Source: Siphonodentalium dalli (lineage: Eukaryota > Mollusca > Scaphopoda > Gadilida > Siphonodentaliidae). From it: a DNA stretch of 64,000 bases. Under the pieces are notes generated by a model, which worked only from the letters and a program-made list of their open reading frames with translations, did not search any database and had not been told where the DNA came from. Below, piece after piece: positions 44,510 to 55,742 of this stretch (position 1 is the first letter of the stretch; every line of letters starts with the position of its first letter). A program made the position numbers and the translations under genes. Location of the stretch: the NCBI GenBank assembly GCA_032622095.1, contig CP136061.1, positions 190,780,369 to 190,844,368 of the forward strand, read 5' to 3'.

Positions 44510-46560
44510 AGTCATGATATATGTTCTGATTATCAGATTACTTATTGTGACATATCAGATTACTTAATATGATATATCAGATTACTTAATGTTATATATC
44601 AGATTACTTAATGTGATTATCAGATTACTTAATGTTATATATCAGATTACTTAATGTGATTATCAGATTACTTAATGTTATATATCAGATTACTTATTGT
44701 TATATATCAGATGACTTAATGTGATATATCAGAATACTTAATGTGATATATCAGATTACTTAATGTTATATATCAGATTACTTAATGTTATATATCAGAT
44801 TACTTAATGTTATATATCAGATTACTTAATTTTATATATCAGATTACTTAATGTTATATATCAGATTACTTAATGTGATATATCAGATTACTTATTGTTA
44901 TATATCAGATTACTTAATGTTATATATCAGATTACTTAATGTTATATATCAGATTACTTAATGTGATACATCAGATTACTTATTGTTATATATCAGATCA
45001 CTTAATGTGATATATCAGATTACTTATTGTTATATATCAGATTACTTAATGTGATACATCAGATTATTTATTGTGATATATCAGATTACTTAATGTTATA
45101 TATCAGATTACTTAATGTGATATATCAGATTACTTAATGTGATATATCAGATTACTTAATGTGATATATCAGATTACTTAATGTTATATATCAGATTACT
45201 TAATGTGATGTATCATATTACTTAATGTGATATATCAGATTACTTAATGTGATATATCGGATTAATTAATGTGATATATCGGATTACTTAATGTGACATA
45301 TCAGGTTACTTAATATGATATATCAGATTACTTAATGTGATATATCAGATTACTTAATGTTATATATCAGATCACTTAATGTGATATATCTGATTACTTA
45401 TTGTTATATATCAGATTACTTAATGTGATATATCAGATTATTTATTGTGATATATCAGATTACTTAATGTTATATATCAGATTACTTAATGTGATATATC
45501 GGATTACTTAATGTGATATATCAGATTACTTAATGTGATATATCAGATTACTTAATGTTATACATCAGATTACTTAATGTGATATATCAGATTACTTAAT
45601 GTGATATATCAGATTACTAATCTGATATATCAGATTACTTAATGTGATATATCAGATTACTTAATGTGATACATCAGATTACTTAATGTGATATATCGGA
45701 TTACTTAATGTGATATATCAGATTACTTAATGTGATACATCAGATTACTTAATGTGATATATCAGATTACTTAATGTGATATATCAGATTACTAATCTGA
45801 TATATCGGATTACTTAATGTGATACATCAGATTACTTAATGTGATATATCAGATTACTTAATGTGATATATCAGATTACTAATCTGATATATCGGATTAC
45901 TTAATGTGATATATCAAATTACTTAATGTGATTATCATATTACTTAATGTGATATATCAGATTTCTTAATGTGATATATCAGGTTACTTATTGCTAAATA
46001 TCTGATTACTTAATGTGATATATCAGATTACTTAATGTGATATATCAGATTACTTATTGTGATATATCAGATTACTAATCTGATATATCGGATTACTTAA
46101 TGTGATATATCAAATTACTTAATGTGATTATCATATTACTTAATGTGATATATCAGATTTCTTAATGTGATATATCAGGTTACTTATTGCTAAATATCTG
46201 ATTACTTAATGTGATATATCAGATTACTTAATGTGATATATCAGATTACTTATTGTGATATACCAGATTACTTAATTGTGATATATCAGATTACTTAATG
46301 TGATATATCAGATTACTTAATGTGATATATCAGATTACTTAACGTTATATACCAGATTACTTAATGTGATATATCAGATTACTTAATGTGTTATATCAGA
46401 TTACTTATTGTTATATATCAGATTACTTAATGTGATATATCAGATTACTTAATGTGATATATCAGATTACTTAATGTGATATATCAGATTAGTAATGTAG
46501 TAATATGATATATCAGATTACATAACCTGATATATCAGAATAATAATCTGATATCTCATA
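44510..46560 (+). repeat. 22-bp minisatellite with palindromic core, about 90 copies
   Basis: Roughly 2 kb of tandem units, core TGATATATCAGATTACTTAA followed by TG. TGATATATCA is a perfect palindrome, and where units abut as ...ATTACTAATCTGATATATCAG the palindrome grows to the 20-mer TAATCTGATATATCAGATTA. There is variant structure: GTTATATATC and GTGATATATC alternate, and a block of about 196 bp is duplicated (45894-46089 and 46090-46285), marked by CAAATTACTTAATG, GATTATCATATT and TTGCTAAATATCTG. An outlying single unit lies near 48135. Confidence 0.95.
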
Positions 46561-47032
46561 TTAAAGGCAGGGCGGCGTTCGTTGCAGAAATATTCATATT
46601 TGTTCTAATCGTCATCAACAGAAAGAATATTCAAATATATATAGTTTTGTTCATATGCCAAACATAATCAGCGCGTAAATAGTATATTGTCGTCAATACG
46701 TACGATGGTGTACGTAAACAAGAGCCTGTTCGTGTTACAGAAGTTGTGCTTCTGTTTACATAACACAGCGCAATTCTATTGGTTAATCACACACAAATGA
46801 TATATATGCTCTTTATTATTTTCATATCAGGAAAACAGTAACAAATAACGCTCTTTATGTTTACCATATCCGGATCTAAACAAAAGCCAGGTAACGTAAC
46901 TTTTTTTGCTTTTGTTTACATAACAAAGGACAAATAATTGACAATAATTAACATACTGTTTATGCCATATTTCTGATTGGTATAAGAACAAGGTCTCTCT
47001 ATATTTACTTTTCTTTCTGTTTATGGCGGTGT
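46561..47032. other. Non-coding stretch
   Basis: Nothing certain. It may include 5' sequence of the LINE fragment that follows. Confidence 0.3.
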
Positions 47033-47830
47033 TTGACGGAGGTGATTATTTTAACAGCATACCCACCGCCAACTCCGCCCGTATCTTTAAGTAATCTGAG
47101 TTGTAGTAAAGAGGGCTTGCTCCACGAAACTGGGTGGGAGACACTTACGAATAGACGCCGAAAAACCAAGCTAACCCAATTTTTCAAAATGGTGAAAAAG
47201 TCAACACCCGCCTACCTATACATATATGTTCCCCCTATATCAGGGAGTCTAACAAATTACGACTTCAGACCTAAAGACATGGAACCGGTTTTTTGTAATA
47301 CTGAATCATATAAAAAATCCTTTTTACCTGCAGCTGTGAGTCTATGGAATGATCTACCACCGGAGGCTAAAAAATGTGAAACCATATCGGACTTCAAATC
47401 TTTTCTTAATACTGACCTCGTCGTGAGCCCCCGTTACATGGAATTTGCTTACACAAGACGAAGTCAAATTTTTCATTGTCGACTACGACTAGGGTGTAGC
47501 AATCTGAACTACGACTTATATCTCAATCATTTGCAAGACAATCAATATTGTATATGTGGCGAAGTTGAAACAGTATCACACTTCTTGCACTATTGCCCAG
47601 TCTTTGAAGCCGAGAGAGATATATGTCTCAGCAACCTTAATAATTTGGAAACAAAAACACTCTTAGAAGGTTCAAAATCACTTCCCTTATCCAAAAACAT
47701 ATTATTCGCTAACATTCAGAAATATATAGAACTAACTGGCAGATTCAAGCCATATTATGCACAGACCTGATGTATACGATCTTATGCTATGTATGGAACA
47801 AATTAAAAACGCATTAAAATCAAAATTAAA
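47033..47830 (+). mobile_element. LINE C-terminal fragment, open reading frame intact
   Basis: A 245-codon frame reads LLHETGWETLTNRRRKTKLT, FFKMVKKSTPAYLYIYVPP, SLWNDLPPEAKKCETISDFK, SFLNTDL, the LRLGCSNLNYDLYLNHL block, and the zinc-like CICGEVETVSHFLHYC. This is the characteristic tail following the reverse transcriptase in invertebrate non-LTR elements. The reverse transcriptase itself is absent, so the copy is 5'-truncated. The lack of any stop over 245 codons suggests a recent insertion. A tail with AAATTAAAAACGCATTAAAA follows the stop at 47768-47770. Confidence 0.75.
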
Positions 47831-48509
47831 CTAAGTGTAACATCAATCCCAAAAGTACCCTGCCAAAACCTGCTACGATTGAGGGGGGGGGGCACATTAT
47901 AATTAACAATAACAATAGTAATTTCTTGAGCTGTATACATTCATATACATCGAAATGTACATTCTAGTTTTGTCTGTATGAAACGGTCACCATTCATTAT
48001 TTCATACGTGTAGGAGATGGCTTAAGATAAGCATTATGCTTACTGCCAAATCCCATTATAACCACCAATATCTCTCATCATCATACCGTGAATTTTGTAC
48101 ATTATATTGGTTAAAATAAAATATGTTTAAACTAAGTAATCTGATATATCAGAATACGAAGTATATCAAATTAATAACTAAAGAGGGTGTGGTGGTTCCA
48201 CACCGCCGTACAATTCTATTATATATACCCGGCAGTTTGTAAATTGGAAATTACATATACACCGCGAGACGTCCAGTGTAAGAAATGTTGAACTAATAAT
48301 TAACATAGGATCACTCAAAATAAAAATAAAAACAACAAGTAATGGGACGTTGGAATAAAATAACAGCGCACCTGATCATAAAAGGTCACAAAAGTGTATG
48401 GGTGTTACCGTGTACTCGATTGCTGTTGGCATAGAAGCCGAACGTTACTGATTACACTTCGGAATAGATCGGGTATTTTTTCCTGCATGATGGTGTATAC
48501 ATGTTTCAG
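47831..48509. other. Non-coding stretch
   Basis: Contains a G-rich run near 47882-47891 and a single stray unit of the 22-bp minisatellite (GTAATCTGATATATCAG, near 48137). No METTL27 exon was recognised. Confidence 0.4.
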
Positions 48510-49452
48510 TCTTACCTGGTGGTATACTTGCTTCCGTCTTATACCTGGTGATATACTGGTATCAGACCTAGCTGGTGGTATACTTGTTCCAGTCTTACCT
48601 GGTGGTATACTTGCTTCAGTCTTACCTGGCGGTAAACTTGTTTCAGTCTTACCTGGCGGTATACATGTTTCAGTCTTATATGGCGGTATACTTGCTTCAG
48701 TCTTACCTGGTTGTATATTTGGTAACATACCTAGCTGGTGGTATAATTGCTTCTGTCTTACCAGGTGGTATACTTCTTCCAGTCTTTCCTGGTGGTATAC
48801 TTGTTTCAGTCTTAACTGGCGGTATACTTGTTCCAGTATTACCTGGCGTATACTTGTTCCTGACTTACCTGGTTGTATACTGGTGTCAGACCTAGCTGGC
48901 GGTATAATTGCTTCAGTCTTACCTGGTGGTGTACTTCTTCCAGTCTTACCTGGTGGTATACTTGTTTCAGTCTTAACTGGCGGTATACTTGTTCCAGTAT
49001 TACCTGGCGGTATACATGTTCCTGACTTACCTGGTTGTACACTGGTATCACACCTAGCTGGTGATATATTTGTTCCAGTCTTACCTTGCAGTATACTTGT
49101 TTCAGTCTTACTGGCGGCATATTTGTTCCAGTCTTACCTGGCGGTATATATTCTTCAGTCTTATCTGGTGGTATACTTGTTTCAGTCTTATCTGGTGGTA
49201 TACTAGTTTTAGTCGTATCTGGTGGTAAACATGTTTGAGTCTTATCTGGTGGCATACTTGTTCCAGTCTTTCCTGACGGTATACTTGTTTTAGTCTTACC
49301 TGGTTGTATACTTGTTTCAGTCTTACCTGGTTGTGTATAACTTGTTTCAGTCTTACCTGGTGGTATATATGTACTTGTTTCAGGCATGCCTGCATTGTGG
49401 TGTCCTTGTTTAAGTCTTGCCTGGCGATATACTTGTTTCAGTTTTCAGTTTG

Positions 49453-49484
<32 letters not shown>

Positions 49485-49860
49485 CTTGTTTCAGCCTTAT
49501 AGCTGCATGGCGGTTCAGTTGCTTCAGTCTTATACCTGGTGGAATACTGGTATCAGACCTAGCTGGTGGTACACTTGTTCCAGTCTTACCCGGTTGTATA
49601 CTTGTTCCAGTATTAGCTGTTGGTATACCTGTATTAGACCTACCTGGTGGTATACTTGTATCAGACATACCTGGTGGTATACTGTTTGGTATAATACCTA
49701 CCTGGTGATATACTTCCTTCAGTCTAACCTAGTGGTATACTGCAGGGTATCAGACGTACCTGGTGGTATACTTGTATCAGACCTACCTGGTGGTATACTT
49801 GTATCAGACCTACCTGGTGGTATACTTGTATCAGACCTACCTGGTGGTATACTTGTTTGA
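48510..49860 (-). repeat. 27-bp minisatellite whose units carry a 5' splice-site consensus
   Basis: About 45-50 units; on the minus strand each reads approximately ACAAGTATACCACCAG followed by GTAAGACTGA or GTAGGTCTGAT. The junction CCAG|GTAAGA closely fits the metazoan 5' splice-site consensus, and CCAG|GTAGGT fits well too. At least a dozen units have the first form and about five, next to METTL27 exon 3, have the second. The period is exactly nine codons, so frames stay open over long runs on both strands (minus-strand motif TSIPPG(R/K)(S/T)(D/E)). A TA tract (about 49455-49482) and some rearranged units interrupt the array. The four units nearest exon 3 are essentially identical, indicating the youngest end. 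Confidence 0.9.
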
Positions 49861-49976
49861 TCCCCCGTCACTGCTTCGTGGATGAGTCGTCGATAGATCC
49901 CTTTCTTCTCAGCAGCCGCTAACATGGTAGCTGATGGGTCGATGGCGTCGATCGTTTGGAACCCGCGCTTCAACAA
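49841..49976 (-). CDS. METTL27: METTL27-like methyltransferase, exon 3
   Basis: METTL27 is a putative S-adenosylmethionine-dependent methyltransferase. The exon follows a CCTATAG acceptor (49977 onward on the plus strand) and reads LLKRGFQTIDAIDPSATMLA, AAEKKGIYRRLIHEAVTGD, TSIPPG. It covers the second strand of the Rossmann fold with the acidic residues of the SAM pocket (IDAIDPS) and continues exactly from exon 2 in phase 0. The most upstream good donor is CCACCAG|GTAGGT at 49841, giving phase 1 after 45 codons. In family members a proline/glycine segment at this point is followed by the TFDA/YDA motif, which agrees with an exon end here. Beyond it the 27-bp array repeats the same exon end and donor many times. 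The exons encoding the rest of the fold were not found at lower coordinates. Confidence 0.8.
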
Positions 49977-50340
49977 CTATAGGACGAGAACGAAATGATC
50001 TGTTTTATCCCCTAACTAAATGAACATCTTACACACCGTGTATTAGTACTATATATTGAGCTGCATTGACACGTTTAACGCAGCTATGAACGAGATGGTA
50101 TAAAATCATGCATTAAGGTCAATAAGTATTATTAATTATCATCCGTAAAGATGGCATCTAATGGTGTGCCGTTTCGTTGATAATTGCATACAGTGTATAT
50201 TAATTTCAAATCCCTTTAAAATGCCAATCTGAATTGTTACCACAAAACTGCCATATCTACTCATTTGTTGAATAAAAGGCTGTTTGTTTCTCTTCTATGA
50301 CATTTGAATTGTTCTCTACTGGCATGTATCCTCTCTTTGT
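49977..50340 (-). other. METTL27: Intron 2 of the METTL27-like gene, start
   Basis: No repeat or ORF of note. It ends (in transcription sense) with the acceptor of exon 3. Confidence 0.5.
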
Positions 50341-50665
50341 TAATTGTTTTAATTTCTATTGAAATAGTAGTATGCACAGTGCATGAAATAGCATTCAGAA
50401 TAATAATCAAGCCAAAAAGCTCTCGATCTTCATTACATGTTTCAAGTCCGCAAACACCGAGTACGTCTCTGATCACACTTAGTCCATCCGAGTACGCAAA
50501 TACCTGTTCTAATTTCTATTGAAATAGAGGTCTGAAAAGTACACGAAATTGCCTGCAGGATAGTAATGTGGCCAAAATTGTCGATCTTCGTTACATGGTT
50601 CAAGTACACAAATACCGAGTACGTTTCTGATCACATTTAGTCCATCCAAGTTCGCAATTACCGTG
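50341..50665. repeat. Two-copy tandem duplication, about 165 bp
   Basis: Both copies contain TTCTAATTTCTATTGAAATAG or close to it, CGATCTTC.TTACATG.TTCAAGT, ACCGAGTACGT.TCTGATCACA and TTAGTCCATCC. The first spans about 50350-50510 and the second 50511-50665. They are diverged, non-coding and lie in intron 2. Confidence 0.8.
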
Positions 50666-50809
50666 TACGTTTAAATCACATTTAGTCATCACCTCCTACG
50701 ACAGGACCCGATATACTTGCCAATATACACCATAACAGGGCGTAATGATCTAAGAATGGCCTCAGGTAATGCACTCCTGATATCAACTGAAGATATGGTC
50801 TCTCAAGAG

Positions 50810-51270
50810 GGTTAATACAAATTAATTAAATTATGGTCACACCCGGAGAGGGTTAATTAAAATATGGTCACATGAGGGTAAATTAAAATATGTTCCAATG
50901 AGGGTTAATAAAAATATGGTTCCATGATGGTTAATTAAAATGGCACCATGATTGTTAATTAAAATATGGCCCCATAACTGATCAGGGTTAATTAGAAAAT
51001 GGTCCCATGAGGGTTAATACAAATATGGACCCGTGGGGGTTAATTGAAATATGGTCCAATGAATGTCAATTAAAATGTGGTAACATGGGGTTTAATTAAA
51101 GTTAAAATATGGTCCCATTACGGAGGTTAATTGAAATAAAAATATGGTGTCAATCAGTGTTGATTAACTACGGTCAAATGGGGTTAAATAAAATAGAATA
51201 CCATGAGGGTCAATTAGAATATTGTCAAATGAGGACTAATTAAAACATGGTCACAGGAGGATTAATTTCT
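50810..51270 (+). repeat. Tandem repeat, about 26-28-bp period
   Basis: About 15 degenerate units of GGTTAATTAAAATATGGTC followed by CCATGAG or variants. Intronic. Confidence 0.85.
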
Positions 51271-51369
51271 GAACATTATTCAATTCATATAGCTTTCTGA
51301 TATAAGTTTTAACCACCTCAGTCGCAAATGTCTTGGTTAAACGGTAAGAATTTGTTTTATACGTCCGTT

Positions 51370-51700
51370 TTGTAAAAACGGAACGTATTATGTTTTAGTC
51401 TGTCCATCCATTGGCTTTTTTCGAAAATGATGACTTTAGTAAGTATGAACGTCGTGGAATGAAATTTGTATGTCAGTTTACTTGCCCAAAATACAGGTCA
51501 ATTTCAAATGTTGGTTCCGCCCGCCAATTTTCTTCCCGAGTGATCAGCTGGAGTGATGGTCCTTGTCGAACTTGCCGATTATTTTTGTTTCTGCATGATA
51601 ATTTTTAGTTTTAATTATCTGATTGTTTTCAAATTTGTTATATGGATTACCCATATGAAAATACAGGTCAAGTTTGAATTTGGGTTCCTACCTTACTAAC
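51370..51700 (+). repeat. Dispersed repeat family B, diverged copy 3
   Basis: Two subrepeats of CCCAAAATACAGGTCAA / GAAAATACAGGTCAAGTTTG followed by TTGGGTTCC, matching the subrepeat layout at 16420-16800 and 21680-22030, and a TCTGTCCATCCAT head. Confidence 0.6.
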
Positions 51701-52835
51701 AAAGTAGGCTTTCAGCTATACAGTGTACCAAAAGACGCATGTGTTGCAATCAGTTCGCACTAACTGATTTGTTGCATGACAAGTTATGTTGTGATATTTG
51801 TCTCAACAATCGACTATATAAATATCACAAGTTATGTGGTACATAAAAATATTTCATATTTCAAACTGCTACAGTTTCCAAATAAGATATCGATATCCTT
51901 TTAAATAAACATTACCATGGAGCCTGAATTCCGGAGTTTACAAAATAGTGTTGGTGATCGCTATTTGTAATGAATCATAACCATGCAGGACGGTCGAACA
52001 TATCACTGCTATAACTGATAAAAATCCTTATTTTTAACAATGACCTTGACCTTTATGTGTGACCTTGACATGTCAAGGTCACCATGTATATGTGAAAATG
52101 TCGGCCACTACAAGTTTTTCCATAAACCAATGTACACGTTTAGGTCGTTATAAAATTAGTCACGATACGCATTATTTAATGTAAAATTTCCAAATACCCG
52201 ATTATTAGCCATCGTTGCCATGGAAACACAAATTTATATGGAAACACAAAAATTATATTCAAATGAAGTACATATTCAGCTATCCAGTAAACTAAAAGGC
52301 ATGTGTGTTGCAATTAGTTTAGGGTTGACCCCATTTTTCGGCTAGATCGCCTGTACTAATTAGCGTTACGCTATAGTGTAACATTCTTAAATAGGCCCTG
52401 TGCGAATCAGGAGATTCAAGTTGAATCGAATCTCGAATATTATCAGGGGTGAGATTCGCGAATCGAATTCCGAATCGAATATAGATATATTTATTGCAAT
52501 ACACCAATGTATGGCAGTTGCACAATTGATTATTACATACATATATGTCATAAACAACATGCATAATAACAAAATCAAACATAGTTCATTTCCTAATGAT
52601 ATAAGTTACGCCTTTTAAATTATCAACTACTGAGCTGTTTTTTCTCCGAATAAAGAATAACCGGGTCATGTTGGACATCTAAGCAGTAGTTTTCCATGAT
52701 TGTTTATCATGATAGTTTCACATTTGTTAGCTTCATTCATACTGCAAACATTTAGTTCAAATAACAGTTTGACCTGTTTCAGAAGCTGTTTTAATTGGGG
52801 AAAAAATGTTTTATAAATTGTTGATCGTCTGTAAA
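51701..52835. other. Intron stretch with a 22-bp palindrome of AGGTCA half-sites
   Basis: At 52060-52081 there is a perfect palindrome, TGACCTTGACA joined to TGTCAAGGTCA. At 52405-52490 a degenerate short tandem repeat of GAATCGAAT/GATTCGCGA phrases occurs. Otherwise nothing was recognised. Confidence 0.5.
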
Positions 52836-53930
52836 CATAGGTCATTTTGCAGGATACACACAATTTCATATTTTCTAACAATATCCTGATTAGTCTGTCA
52901 ACCAGCCCATTATCTAATATATTCCATACCACTTATGTTAGTCTGCGGGAGCAACTTACTTCTATTATACTAAACTAGCTGAAACAGGCTCCCTTCGGCG
53001 TTGTAGATATCTGTGGCTCCCTTTATGGGATTTCACGCATATTTTGATCTAAAACAGAGCCTTTATTTAGCGGCGGCCCCTTTGTGTGCTTCAAGCACAT
53101 TTTGATCATTAAAACATTTTGATTTATATATATTGTTTTAATTTTTTTTTTATTGAATTCGTTGCTCAATTTAACAGAACTATTTTATTTTATTTTTCTT
53201 AATTCAAAATTTTGAATAGCACCATTATAACATCCGCCAGGGTACCCTGAGTCACCATATCAAATTTGGTTGAACTCGATCCAGGGGCCTGAGAGAAAAA
53301 TCCGGACAGATCCTACTTGTTTATATATATAGATGACAAGCAGCTACAGCACCAGACTTGGATACTTTAGGTCTTGTGAGAGATCACCTGAGTTGGTAGA
53401 CATGCAAATAATTCACTGATTGGCTTGATGCACTGATGATGGGTATTTTCTACCCATTGATAGTCACATTAATGTTTGAGAGAGTTGCTCGCTCTTTTTC
53501 CATGCACACTATGATCAGGGCATTAGTTACATTAGGACAAGTTTATTTATATATGCAAACTTAGGTCATTGTACATGATACACACAATTCCATAATTTCT
53601 AACCATTTCCCGATTAGTCTGTTAACCAGCCCATTATCTAGCATTATGCCTTAACACTTTTGTTAGTCTACTGGAGCAATGTCTGTTAGAATAAATAACA
53701 AACAGTCACTATGCCAGACTTTAATATTTTATGTGTTTTGAGAGTAACATATGATATGAGTTGATAGACATGCACACAATTCACTAATAGGCTTGATTCA
53801 CCGATGAACAGTGTGATGAGTTATATTCTAGCCATTGATAGTCACATTAATGTTTGAGAGAGTTGCTCGCTCTTTTTCCATGCACACAATGATCTAGGCT
53901 TTAGTTGCATCAAGATAAGTTTATTTATTT
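52836..53930 (+). repeat. Two-copy tandem duplication interrupted by an insertion
   Basis: Copy 1 (52840-52965 plus 53334-53545) and copy 2 (53550-53930) share GATACACACAATT, GATTAGTCTGT.AACCAGCCCA, AGACATGCA.A.AATTCACT and CATTAATGTTTGAGAGAGTT, GCTCGCTCTTTTTCCATGCA. Copy 1 is split by about 368 bp absent from copy 2. Confidence 0.8.
52966..53333 (+). mobile_element. Short insertion, probable non-LTR retroelement tail
   Basis: Begins about AACTAGCTGAAACAGGCTCC and ends TTGTTTATATATATAGAT. The phrases CAAATTTGGTTGAACTCGAT and GGGGCCTGAGAGAAAAATCC followed by a TATATATAGAT terminus recall 3' ends of RTE- or Penelope-like elements in marine invertebrates, but no coding part is present. It is defined as an insertion by comparing the two flanking tandem copies. 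Confidence 0.55.
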
Positions 53931-54305
53931 CAGTTTTACATTTCTCGAAGCTTCTTTCCGAAGGGTGTCGAGAAGGAATGTTTTCACTCACTGTCCCATA
54001 GCTTAATGTCATCTCCACTAAGGCCCATATGAGGTCCTAGTAACATAAATATGGTGGGTTTTTTGGTTACAAATGTCAAATAAGGGCACAAAAGGTCTTC
54101 AGTAAAATATTTGCATGAGGTTGTAAAAACGCGTTTTTTGCCCCTCGGGCCGGCCACACACCCACCCCAGCATACCTTCCTGCAAATTGTGTATTACCCC
54201 CCCCCCCGGCTCATTTGATCTTTTGGAGCACCCTGCGCTAGTTCTGGCTACAACACAACTCGTTGCCACAGCCAGGAAATATCGTATCCCACATTCCAGG
54301 TTTAG

Positions 54306-54768
54306 ATGGGTAACGCTGGGTGCCGACTACGAGATATCTCGTACCTAAATTTTGACATATACAACCTTACATGTGTGATCGTGATACATCAAAATTGATG
54401 TCTGCTATTCAAATACACGAACTAACTCGTTATTCTGGAGTGCTGAATGTTAGGAGCTCTTGTGGAGCTTATCATAAAATGCTAATTCAGACGGCGAAAT
54501 GGAGTTAGGGGCCAATGCGTCAGTATAATAATACTTTCGGTCCAAATTAGGTTGCTTTATTACAGAGATGCAGTGGCACCACTCACGTCACATATATATT
54601 TGAGCTTCCTAAGATGGTTGAAATCATTATTATGTGGGGAACTCAATTTCTTAAATTTCAACAGCAGAATATCTAGACCCCATATAAAGCACGAGATAAC
54701 TCGTAGTGGCACCCTGAAATATATTGTAGTACGAGATAACTCATAGCCGGCACTCAACGTGTTAATTA
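54306..54768. mobile_element. MITE with TTAA-type ends (piggyBac-like)
   Basis: The right end (inverted) reads TTAACACGTTGAGTGCCGGC then TATGAGTTATCTCGTACT. The left reads GGTAACGCTGGGTGCCGAC then TACGAGATATCTCGTACC. TTAA at the right and TAA at the left suggest piggyBac-type targeting. An internal CTAACTCGTTATTCTGGAG and its partners add further subrepeats. There is no transposase. Confidence 0.65.
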
Positions 54769-54864
54769 CATTATAGCTTTTGTAAACTCAACGGGAATTT
54801 ACTCTAGAGAATGAAGTGGGTGTAATTATACGAAGATAATCCCTAAAGCCACCAGAAGCCACAC

Positions 54865-54993
54865 CTCTTCCCCAACGTGTCCAGTTCCTGCGGCGACGTC
54901 AAGCACAGCAACGTCGCCCGATTTATCTTCATAGAAGTTTGCGATTGCGTCTGCAGCGATGGCCGGCGCATCATACATACCGCGTGTGGTATC
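54865..54993 (-). CDS. METTL27: METTL27-like methyltransferase, exon 2
   Basis: Preceded by acceptor CTTCCACAG and followed by donor GAAGAG|GTGTGG, so the exon is exactly 43 codons and symmetric (phase 0-0). It reads DTTRGMYDAPAIAADAIANF, YEDKSGDVA, then the SAM-binding motif I VLDVAAGTGHVGEE, whose AGTG glycine loop binds the cofactor. The MYDAPAIAADAI part matches the helix before the fold in METTL27 proteins. Together with exons 1 and 3 it gives about 128 residues of continuous methyltransferase sequence. Intron 1 separates it from the nearest exon 1 copy by about 3.1 kb. Confidence 0.88.
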
Positions 54994-55139
54994 CTGTGGA
55001 AGATACGAACATCATAAAATGGGATGGTTGGTGCATCTGTAGCATCATCATTTGCCCATATATAGCTCTGGAAGGCACTACATCAATCACCATGAAATAA
55101 CTCAATCATGCATGTAAATATGTTCAGCTGTCATCTTGT

Positions 55140-55260
55140 AAACAGTTTGTATTTAAATCGACTGTATTGGGAGAGGGGCTTCATAAGTTGAAAAAACTTG
55201 TGCCCCGATCCCTTTTGTATTATTTACAAATAAAATACGTTTCAAGTCAAGTCATCATCA
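55140..55260 (+). repeat. Probable LINE 3' tail
   Basis: GAGAGGGGCTTCATAAGTTG, CTTGTGCCCCGATCCCTTTT and AAATAAAATACGTTTCAAGT read like the polyadenylated 3' end of an invertebrate non-LTR element. Coding sequence is absent. It lies in intron 1. Confidence 0.4.
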
Positions 55261-55742
55261 TTTGCTAAAATGTTGTTAAGAGTGCAATTTGGCTGTGCAC
55301 TGGGGTGAGCGATCCCATAATTGTCACACATAAAATAGAGAAATAGTGTAAAATTGAGCTGTACAGTTGAACTATAATAGGTAAATCCAGACCAAATGTG
55401 CCTGACCTGTTTAATGCATTAACATATATATATAAAGCGATTCCAATTTCGATGTGTACTTATCCAATAAAATATGCTGTTAAGTAAAACTGTCCTCGAA
55501 TTATTAAAACACCCCATGCAAAGCACAAATCACATGAGTGTATACGTGTGGATGACAGGGTGCGTGTACATTGCTGTATATGTATATGTATACAGTTCTA
55601 CACGTATACTAGTGTAAATGGGTTGATATAGAAATGCACACAGAAAGAAAACGGTATTCGTTCGTGTGAGCAAAAATATTGTTCGTTATAATTCACGGTC
55701 AACACCGAGGCATTGCGACAGGCAAAGCTGATTTGATTAATT
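55261..55742. other. METTL27: Intron 1 sequence between exon 2 and the triplication
   Basis: Nothing recognised. The array begins at GTTACCCGGG (55743). Confidence 0.5.

Noticed and set aside
48394-49206. 270-codon plus-strand ORF with PGGILVSVL repeats
   Set aside because: It is a by-product of the 27-bp minisatellite: a period divisible by three without stops leaves several frames open on both strands. The informative strand is the minus strand, where METTL27 exon 3 enters the array.
44510-49860. CRISPR-like arrays
   Set aside because: Direct repeats here have no unique spacers of constant length and the DNA is animal; these are minisatellites.
50261-50476. 71-codon minus-strand ORF in METTL27 intron 2
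   Set aside because: Lies across a two-copy tandem duplication and is not preserved in the second copy; probably chance.
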